NCBI GenBank assembly: GCA_021828345.1
Contig: JAJZJI010000076.1
Span: 1-5,996, forward strand
Direction: 5' to 3'
Source: Microcaldota archaeon
GTDB lineage: Archaea > Micrarchaeota > Micrarchaeia > Micrarchaeales > Micrarchaeaceae
DNA length: 5,996 nucleotides
This document shows, piece by piece, positions 1 through 5,136 of this stretch (its first letter is position 1; each line of letters opens with the position of its first letter). A program made the position numbers and the translations under genes. The notes beneath the pieces are model-generated. The model was given only the letters and a program-made list of their open reading frames with translations, ran no database searches and was not told the origin of the DNA.

Positions 1-116
1 ATATCATCGACGCACCTGCTATTTTTTGATAAAATCCATAATATTTGGAAGCTCAAAAATCCGCGCATGTCGCACATATGTTTTTCCATTGCATATCACA
101 TTTAATATATAGGTCA

Positions 117-138
117 TCATATATATTTAAATATTTAT
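117..138 (+). promoter_or_regulatory. Candidate TATA region for the 45-aa protein / flavin reductase unit
   Basis: This A/T-only stretch contains TATATATTTAAATATTT and is the best TATA-like region upstream of the gene at 183. A start of transcription about 25-27 nt downstream of its centre would fall near 152-156. That would leave a short 5' leader consistent with the SD-like AAGGTG at 172-177. A second A/T block at 147-154 lies inside a dyad and is an alternative TATA box, so the assignment is uncertain. Confidence 0.35.
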
Positions 139-141
139 TGT

Positions 142-172
142 ATACTAATATATAGTATGTCCTATACGGACA
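142..172 (+). promoter_or_regulatory. Two abutting perfect dyads before the 45-aa gene (candidate operator or leader hairpins)
   Basis: The first dyad is ATACTA-atata-TAGTAT (142-158). The second is TGTCC-tatac-GGACA (158-172). They share base 158, each has a 5-nt spacer, and their centres are 15 nt apart. The second ends directly against the SD-like AAGGTG (172-177), 5 nt before the ATG at 183. The position fits a repressor operator or an RNA leader controlling the downstream pair. The first dyad is A/T-only apart from its G and C, so part of its symmetry could be chance; the GC-containing second dyad is less easily explained that way. Confidence 0.45.
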
Positions 173-182
173 AGGTGTATAT

Positions 183-320
183 ATGAATTGTGAATTTGTA
201 GAAATGAGAAAATTTTTGACAAAAGAGGAAAAAATAGAGATGTTGCAAGAGTACAAGGACTATTTGGAAAGAGAAGCAAAAGGCGTATCAGAACGCATAG
301 AGCAAATAAAAAATAATTAA
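183..320 (+). CDS. 45-aa charged helical protein of unknown function
   Basis: This short gene begins at ATG 183, 5 nt after the SD-like AAGGTG (172-177), and ends with TAA 318-320. The product starts MNCEFVEMRKFLTKEEKIEM. From about residue 12 on it is almost all Lys/Glu with regularly spaced Leu, Ile, Met and Tyr, typical of one or two amphipathic helices or a short coiled coil. The 'FLTKEEKIEML-EYKDYLE' pattern with a late 'GVSERIEQI' resembles small archaeal hypothetical proteins that I recognise by pattern but cannot name. There is one Cys (residue 3). No membrane segment or known catalytic motif is seen. It lies 8 nt before the flavin reductase gene and is probably co-transcribed with it. 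A start at Met8 (204) is possible, because TATATA at 178-183 could be a TATA box for a leaderless message there. The function is unknown. Confidence 0.75.
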   Translation: MNCEFVEMRKFLTKEEKIEMLQEYKDYLEREAKGVSERIEQIKNN

Positions 321-328
321 GTGTTAAA

Positions 329-883
329 ATGACCAAGCAGATAAAAATTCTAGTGTTTGGATATAGCTTTAGAAAGGATTCTTTCACAAAAGCGATATCT
401 ACTACAATAGCTGGAAAATCAAATACTGAGATGAAGATAAGTGAGTACAATATATCCGACATACCTATATTTAATCAGGACAGCGAGCAAAATGCTCCAG
501 AGAATGTCAAGAAATTTAAGAAAAATATAGAGGAGTCAGATGCGCTTGTAATAGTAACGCCTGAATATAATTATTCCATACCTGGATATCTAAAGAATGC
601 AATAGATTGGGCAACAAGGCCTTATGGAAATAATTCTTTTGAGGAAAAACCTATAGCAATTGTCAGCTCATCACCAGGTCCTCTAGGTGGATATCGCGCC
701 CAAAACCATTTAAAGCAGATATTTCCGCTATTAAATGCCCATATAATAAATAGACCAGAAGTAATAATCTCACATGTACACGAAAAGGTAAAAGAGGGCA
801 AAATAGTGGATAAGCAGACGCTTGATTTGATCGATAGTATGCTAGGCGCTCTTTTTGCTTGGACAAATAGGATAAAGAAATAA
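329..883 (+). CDS. NAD(P)H-dependent FMN reductase family flavoprotein (ChrR/azoreductase-like)
   Basis: The 184-aa product has the single-domain flavodoxin-like fold of the NADPH_dep_FMN_reductase family (PF03358). Members use NAD(P)H to reduce FMN and then quinones, azo compounds, chromate or other acceptors in the cytoplasm. The family landmarks are present in order. The N-terminal phosphate-binding loop is YSFRKDS (12-18) after strand IKILVF, TPEYNYSIPGYLKNAIDW spans 77-94, and PGPLGGYRAQ spans 116-125 followed by HLKQIF. The length is typical (E. coli ChrR is about 188 aa). The loop normally reads GSxRxxS; here Tyr12 replaces the glycine next to Ser13, a mild deviation. No signal peptide is seen. 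There is no SD before ATG 329, and the gap from the 45-aa gene is only 8 nt, so expression in the same message is likely. The true electron acceptor cannot be read from sequence. Confidence 0.92.
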   Translation: MTKQIKILVFGYSFRKDSFTKAISTTIAGKSNTEMKISEYNISDIPIFNQDSEQNAPENVKKFKKNIEESDALVIVTPEYNYSIPGYLKNAIDWATRPYGNNSFEEKPIAIVSSSPGPLGGYRAQNHLKQIFPLLNAHIINRPEVIISHVHEKVKEGKIVDKQTLDLIDSMLGALFAWTNRIKK

Positions 884-885
884 AA

Positions 886-905
886 CTCTTTATTTTCTTT
901 TTTTT
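886..905 (+). terminator. T-rich archaeal-type terminator after the flavin reductase
   Basis: Just after the stop codon is a pyrimidine tract, CTCTTTATTTTC followed by eight T (898-905). There is no strong stem before it, which matches archaeal intrinsic termination on oligo-T. It separates the flavin reductase unit from the promoter of the proline dehydrogenase gene. Confidence 0.6.
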
Positions 906-910
906 GAGTA

Positions 911-923
911 AGTTTATTAATCT
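911..923 (+). promoter_or_regulatory. TATA box of the proline dehydrogenase gene (leaderless)
   Basis: AGTTTATTAATCT is centred near 917, 27 nt before ATG 944, the distance expected when transcription starts at or next to the start codon. No SD-like sequence lies between, so a leaderless mRNA is inferred. This supports ATG 944 over the in-frame TTG at 929. Confidence 0.5.
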
Positions 924-943
924 TTGAATTGTCTTTATATCTA

Positions 944-1801
944 ATGAAATTTAATTATTTAATTGAACGTGTATTTGCAAGTAGGTGGATAGCAGGTCCA
1001 TTATCTACTGATGCAATAAATGTATCATTTAAATTAAAAAAAAGGCACATATCCTCAATGATAAATTTTTTAGGAGAAAATTACTCTAATGATGAAAATA
1101 TAAAAAATAATGTAGATGAATATTTAAAATTAATAAAAAAGATAAATCAGAGTAATATAAATTCATCAATATCGATTAAGCCGACGCAGATAGGTCTTTT
1201 ATATAACAAATCTGAGCTCTATAAAAATTATTCTAAAATAGTGGAAACTGCAAAAAAATATAATATAATTGTATGGCTTGATATGGAAGAGCATCAATAT
1301 GTTGATCAAACAATAGATCTGTATTTATCAAAAATATCTTCAAAAAATACTGGCATATGTATACAGTCATATCTTAAACGCAGCATGAATGATGTAAAAA
1401 GAATAGTAAAACATAAAGGATACATTCGACTTGTAAAAGGTGCGTATAAAGAATCCAAAAAAATTGCATTCGAAAACAGGGAGGCGGTGACAAAAAATTA
1501 TTCAGATATCATGTTATATCTTTTTAAGAAATCCGAATATTTTATATTGGCTACGCATGACTTAAACATGATAAAACTGTCCGAATTGCTTAATAAAAAA
1601 TATAAACGCGATGTTACATATGCAATGTTAAATGGGATAAGAAATATGGAAGCATTAAGGCTTGCAAATTCAGGACACAAAATGATAATATATATACCAT
1701 ACGGGACAGAATGGTTTAAATATTCCTATAGACGGTTAAGAGAGGCAAGCAATCTAAAACTTATTATCAGATCATTATTTAGCAGACAGAATATCAACTA
1801 A
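944..1801 (+). CDS. Proline dehydrogenase, monofunctional FAD-dependent (bacterial type)
   Basis: The 285-aa product is a proline dehydrogenase (PF01619), a distorted TIM barrel that oxidises L-proline to pyrroline-5-carboxylate with FAD and passes electrons to quinone or another acceptor. Landmarks are RWIAGPL (14-20), SIKPTQIGLL (77-86), WLDMEEHQYVDQTIDLYL (111-128), IQSYLKR (140-146), RLVKGAYKE (162-170), ATHD (203-206), YIPYGTEW (250-257) and RRLRE (263-267). Lys79, Asp113, Tyr168, Tyr250 and Arg263-Arg264 fall at the spacing of the active-site residues I recall for the Thermus thermophilus enzyme (K99, D133, Y190, Y275, R288, R289), so it looks catalytically complete. The usual Phe-Gln-Met-Leu-Tyr-Gly strand reads Tyr-Ala-Met-Leu-Asn-Gly (226-231). 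No P5C dehydrogenase is fused or adjacent. ATG 944 is preferred because a TATA box sits 27 nt upstream; an upstream TTG (929) would add five residues. The gene converges on the aminotransferase gene and their stop regions overlap by 4 nt. The first third is extremely AT-rich. Confidence 0.93.
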   Translation: MKFNYLIERVFASRWIAGPLSTDAINVSFKLKKRHISSMINFLGENYSNDENIKNNVDEYLKLIKKINQSNINSSISIKPTQIGLLYNKSELYKNYSKIVETAKKYNIIVWLDMEEHQYVDQTIDLYLSKISSKNTGICIQSYLKRSMNDVKRIVKHKGYIRLVKGAYKESKKIAFENREAVTKNYSDIMLYLFKKSEYFILATHDLNMIKLSELLNKKYKRDVTYAMLNGIRNMEALRLANSGHKMIIYIPYGTEWFKYSYRRLREASNLKLIIRSLFSRQNIN

Positions 1802-3102
1802 TTTTTGATTGAATGTTTCGATATGAGCTCCTCAATGATATTCATTCCATATTCCAATGATTTGTCATGTATAGTTAATGGCGGTATTATTCTTATTGTT
1901 GATTCACCCGCGGGTAAAAGTAGAAGTCCTCTATCGAATGCTTCTTTTATTATTGCATTTCTCTGCTTAGTGGCTGGCTCTTTTGTTTTTTTGTCTACTA
2001 CTAGTTCAACTCCAATCATAAGTCCAATACCACGTACGTCTCCAACAATACTGTAATTCTCTTTCATCTCATTAAGTCTTTTCATTACATAATGTCCCTT
2101 TCTTTTTATACCGTCAACTAATGCTCGTTTATTTTTTTTCATATAATTTAATGATTCTATTCCAGCTCTTACAGATAAAAGATTGCCACCAAATGTACTT
2201 GCATGCGCTCCGCTTGGTATATCACCAAGTGATTTTTTAACTACAGTAACACCTAATGGTAATCCCCCTCCAATTGCTTTTGCCATTGAATATATATCAG
2301 CATCAATTTCAAAATTATCTAATGCTAAGAATTTTCCTGTACGCATAAATCCCGCTTGAACCTCATCAGATATCATTAATGCTCCTATATCATCAGCAAC
2401 GCTCTTTAACTCTTTAAAATAATCTTTTGGCGGTATAATGTAACCCCCTTCTCCTTGTATTGGTTCAAAAAATATGGATGCTACCTCCTTTGGCGGAACC
2501 TCCTTAGCTAACGGGTATTTTCTTATATGGTCCACACATGCAAGTCCACATCCAGGATACTCAAGATTAAATGGGCACCTATAACAGTATGCAAATGGTA
2601 CATGTACTACGTTTGGAAAAGGACCAAAATGCTGCCTATGTATATACCTTGAAGATGTTAACGCTAATGATCCATGTGTTCTTCCATGAAATCCATTGTA
2701 AAAGGCCATTGTATACTGGCGCTTTGTAAATATTTTAGAAAATTTTATTGCAGCCTCATTTGCTTCCGTACCTGAATTGGACAAAAACATGCGTCCATGG
2801 CTCTTTGGCATGAATTCAAGCAGCTTTGCCGCAAATTCTATTGGCAATTCAGCATAATAATCGGTAAATGCGGCATGCATTAGTTTATCTACTTGGTCCT
2901 TTATGCCCTTTCGTATTTGATAATTACCATTTACTCCTAAATTATAAACGGATATAAAACTGGAGAAATCTATTAGTTTTTTTCCATTTACATCAAAGAC
3001 AAATTCATTCTCTCCAAAATCAGCAACAAATTTATAATCACCGCGCGTGGTGGATAAAAAATATTTTTTATCATTTTTTATTATATTATCAATATTTTTC
3101 AT
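1798..3102 (-). CDS. Class III PLP aminotransferase (ornithine/4-aminobutyrate type)
   Basis: The 434-aa product is a fold-type I, class III aminotransferase (PF00202), full length for the family. It transfers an amino group, usually from a terminal amine, to a 2-oxoacid such as 2-oxoglutarate. Visible sites are the cofactor phosphate loop SNSGTEANEA (108-117), YNGFHGRTHG (135-144), Glu213 in FEPIQGEGG, Asp246 in ISDEVQAGF, the Schiff-base Lys275 in YSMAKAIGGGLPLG, Thr303 in ASTFGGN, and Arg404 in TIRIIPPL. Glu213 and Arg404 match the Glu/Arg switch pair of ornithine and GABA aminotransferases, supporting an omega-amino substrate. Four cysteines (173, 176, 185, 189) form CxxC-x8-CxxxC, a feature I associate with archaeal members. 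The exact substrate is unresolved; some archaeal relatives are amino-acid racemases. It is the last gene of the operon: its ATG overlaps the ACD-alpha TGA as ATGA, implying translational coupling. Its TAG overlaps the proline dehydrogenase stop. Confidence 0.93.
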   Translation of the reverse strand: MKNIDNIIKNDKKYFLSTTRGDYKFVADFGENEFVFDVNGKKLIDFSSFISVYNLGVNGNYQIRKGIKDQVDKLMHAAFTDYYAELPIEFAAKLLEFMPKSHGRMFLSNSGTEANEAAIKFSKIFTKRQYTMAFYNGFHGRTHGSLALTSSRYIHRQHFGPFPNVVHVPFAYCYRCPFNLEYPGCGLACVDHIRKYPLAKEVPPKEVASIFFEPIQGEGGYIIPPKDYFKELKSVADDIGALMISDEVQAGFMRTGKFLALDNFEIDADIYSMAKAIGGGLPLGVTVVKKSLGDIPSGAHASTFGGNLLSVRAGIESLNYMKKNKRALVDGIKRKGHYVMKRLNEMKENYSIVGDVRGIGLMIGVELVVDKKTKEPATKQRNAIIKEAFDRGLLLLPAGESTIRIIPPLTIHDKSLEYGMNIIEELISKHSIKN

Positions 3103-4487
3103 TTATTCACTCTAAATTCTGTATACTTATGTAAAACTGCAAGTGCGCGAGCGGCATCTTCAGGCGATGAATAAACAGGAATGCCAGAACTCTCCATCAT
3201 ATTTTTATGTGCCTGCGTATAACTACCCCCAGGACTTACAACTACTAGAGGTTTTTTCATCATAATACCATAATGTATGAGTGTTGCTGCAACACGTGAA
3301 TCCGCTCCAGGAGTTTGAAATAATGCAATGACCATTATTGCATCGATATTATCATCATTAATCATAACATCTAATGCTGCACTGAATCTTTTATCATCAG
3401 CATCACCCGCCATATCTAGTGGCAGTCTAACATTGACTATCGGTGGCATTACTTTTTTTAATTTGTTTATTGCATTCTCATTTAATTCAGGTAGTTCTAA
3501 TTTATTATCATATAATGCATCCGTTGCCATAACACCCGTTCCACCACCATTTGTTATTATAGCAATCTTATTTCCATGTAATAATGGCTGTGTATCAAAT
3601 ATCTTTGAAAAATTAAGTATTTCACCTAAACTATTTGCCTGTATTATACCGGTTTGTTTGAAAACGGCTCTATATGCTTCATAGCTGCCAGCAAGTGATG
3701 CCGTGTGTGAATGCGCCGCTTTAGATCCAGCATTAGTTCTGCCGCCTTTTGCTACCACTATAGGTTTTTTCATACTTACTTTTTTTGCGCTGTCCATAAA
3801 TTCTCTGCCACGTTTTACGCCCTCAATGTAAAAGACTATTACTTTTGTATTGCTGTCATTTCCTAAGTAATTTAATATATCGACCTCATCTAAATCTATT
3901 GCGTTTCCATAAGATATAAATTTTGAAAGTCCAAATCCCTCTCCAGATATCATATCAAGTACTGAACTTCCTACAGCTCCACTTTGCGATGCAAAACTAA
4001 CTCCACCAATTTTTGGTTTGTCTATTTTAAATGCAGGTAGAAATAGTGTATCAACTCTTGTTCTAGGGTCCATAACACCTAAGCAATTCGGGCCTAATAC
4101 TGGTATATTATATTTTTTTGCAATAGCTCCTACTCTATTCTGTAAATCAACTGCGCCTATTTCGGCAAACCCACCGCTTACTATAATAATGGACTTGACC
4201 TTGCTTTTGCCACATTCTTCTACTATATTAGGTACAATTTCTGCAGGCACCGCAATGACAGCGAGATCTATGCTATTTTTTATGTCTGTAACACTCTTAT
4301 ATGCCTTAATGTTAAGTATGCTACCCTCATCTTTTATATTAACTGGATATAATTTTCCAGAATATCCAGCATCAATGTAATTTTGAAGTATTACATGTCC
4401 TACCTTATCGGGATTATTTGATGCTCCAATTATAGCAACGCTTTTAGGGTTCATCATATAATTAAAATTTTTGTATCTATTATCCAT
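3099..4487 (-). CDS. acdA: Acetate-CoA ligase (ADP-forming), alpha subunit
   Basis: The 462-aa product is the alpha subunit of ADP-forming acyl-CoA synthetase. The enzyme converts acyl-CoA, ADP and phosphate to the acid, CoA and ATP, the main substrate-level ATP step in acetate- and amino-acid-fermenting archaea. Domains are the CoA-binding Rossmann domain (about 12-135; VAIIGASNNPDKVG at 17-30, LGPNCLGV at 131-138), the succinyl-CoA-ligase-like domain (about 155-290; SFASQSGAVGSS at 164-175, YIEG at 220-223) and a C-terminal domain (about 300-455; ITNGGGTGVMATDAL at 311-325). His261 in SHTASLAGSYEAYR is the catalytic phosphohistidine of the family. The length matches what I recall for Pyrococcus furiosus alpha subunits (462 aa), which are also not fused to beta. 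ATG 4487 follows a weak SD (GGTG, 5-nt spacer), 10 nt after the beta stop. ATGs at codons 11 and 12, just before NPKSVAIIG, are possible later starts. Substrate range (acetate, branched or aryl acids) cannot be read. Confidence 0.95.
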   Translation of the reverse strand: MDNRYKNFNYMMNPKSVAIIGASNNPDKVGHVILQNYIDAGYSGKLYPVNIKDEGSILNIKAYKSVTDIKNSIDLAVIAVPAEIVPNIVEECGKSKVKSIIIVSGGFAEIGAVDLQNRVGAIAKKYNIPVLGPNCLGVMDPRTRVDTLFLPAFKIDKPKIGGVSFASQSGAVGSSVLDMISGEGFGLSKFISYGNAIDLDEVDILNYLGNDSNTKVIVFYIEGVKRGREFMDSAKKVSMKKPIVVAKGGRTNAGSKAAHSHTASLAGSYEAYRAVFKQTGIIQANSLGEILNFSKIFDTQPLLHGNKIAIITNGGGTGVMATDALYDNKLELPELNENAINKLKKVMPPIVNVRLPLDMAGDADDKRFSAALDVMINDDNIDAIMVIALFQTPGADSRVAATLIHYGIMMKKPLVVVSPGGSYTQAHKNMMESSGIPVYSSPEDAARALAVLHKYTEFRVNK

Positions 4488-4497
4488 AAAAACACCA

Positions 4498-5127
4498 TCA
4501 GACTAGCACTCTAAGATCAACTGCGCTGTATGTGTTATTATGCAGTATTAGTGGATTTAGATCCAGTTCATTAATATTATTTTCTGTCATTAATTTAGAA
4601 ACGTTCATTAAAATATTAGCAATCATCTCCTTACTACGCTCATTTTTTGCTATTACACTACCAGATTTTAATTCATCTATCATACTAAGTGCTTCATGTT
4701 TATTTATCGGACATATGCGCAGCGCAAAATCTCTGAACGTTTCAACATATATGCCACCAAGTCCTATCAGTACGAGCGGGCCAAATTGCAGATCCTTTCT
4801 ACCCCCTATAATAATTTCTATATTATTACTATTATAATCAACCATGTGCTGTGCTAATATCTTATATGGCTTATATTGCGCACTTTTTTTTATTAATCTC
4901 TCATATGCGTTTGTTATCTCCTTATTACTCACAAGATTTAATTCAACAAGTCCGCTCTTTGTTTTATGTAATGCTTTTTGAGTAAGTACTTTAAGTACAA
5001 TAGACTTTCCATTTGAAAAATTTATTGCCTCAGCGGCATTATTTATATACTGGCTATCAACTGATCTCACATTATAATGGTTAAGTAGTTCCTTTGCTTT
5101 CATATAATCCATAAGTTTATTTTCCAT
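4498..5127 (-). CDS. acdB: Acetate-CoA ligase (ADP-forming), beta subunit (ATP-grasp)
   Basis: The 209-aa product (from ATG 5127) is the ATP-grasp subunit (PF13549) that pairs with the alpha subunit encoded next. It takes the phosphate carried on histidine and makes ATP from ADP. Landmarks, in this numbering, are KSIVLKVLTQ (41-50), His54 in ALHKTKSG (the family's second phosphate-accepting His), LAQHMVDYN (91-99) followed by EIIIGGRKD, FGPLVLIGLGG (115-125) with VETFRD, and INELDLNPLIL (185-195), whose acidic residues bind metal and nucleotide. Two points are unusual. The N-terminus starts almost directly at the KAKELLNHYNV helix, so it is about 20 residues shorter than the Pyrococcus type (about 232 aa). 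The loop after His54 reads HKTKSGLV where HKSDVGGV is usual. An in-frame GTG at 5136, abutting the preceding stop, would add three residues; ATG 5127 is preferred, with no SD. The TGA is 10 nt before acdA. Confidence 0.93.
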   Translation of the reverse strand: MENKLMDYMKAKELLNHYNVRSVDSQYINNAAEAINFSNGKSIVLKVLTQKALHKTKSGLVELNLVSNKEITNAYERLIKKSAQYKPYKILAQHMVDYNSNNIEIIIGGRKDLQFGPLVLIGLGGIYVETFRDFALRICPINKHEALSMIDELKSGSVIAKNERSKEMIANILMNVSKLMTENNINELDLNPLILHNNTYSAVDLRVLV

Positions 5128-5136
5128 AAAATACAC

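Larger units (their letters stand above)
1..182. other. Intergenic region with no supported gene; promoter/leader zone at its right end
   Basis: No convincing gene is seen here. All three forward frames enter from the left edge and stop at about 29, 105 and 110. The shortest ends in IIDAPAIF and could be the tail of an upstream gene, but nothing confirms it. A small ATGT-CGC-ACAT stem followed by T5 (67-85) could be a weak terminator. The stretch from about 90 to 160 is almost pure A/T and precedes the 45-aa gene, so it most likely carries that gene's promoter. Confidence 0.5.

Noticed and set aside
3..29. Possible tail of an upstream plus-strand gene ending IIDAPAIF
   Set aside because: Eight codons cannot be assigned, and the two other forward frames are also open at the edge.
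67..85. Small hairpin ATGT-CGC-ACAT with a following T5 run
   Set aside because: The stem is only 4 bp, so it is too weak to call a terminator with no confirmed gene upstream.
53..256. Minus-strand frame of 67 codons in the left intergenic region
   Set aside because: It has no recognisable domain and no SD, and it overlaps the 45-aa gene and its dyads. It looks like a chance opening in AT-rich DNA.
145..462. Minus-strand frame of 105 codons, hydrophobic
   Set aside because: It lies opposite the whole 45-aa gene and the conserved N-terminus of the flavin reductase. The hydrophobic Leu/Phe/Ser content is expected from antisense of Lys/Glu-rich AT-rich coding.
929..943. TTG start for proline dehydrogenase five codons upstream
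   Set aside because: It would place the start only about 12 nt from the TATA box centre; ATG 944 is 27 nt away and fits a leaderless start.
3328..3684. Plus-strand frames opposite ACD alpha (also 4018-4380) and opposite ACD beta (4532-4837)
   Set aside because: They are antisense shadows of strongly conserved enzyme genes and show no family motifs of their own.
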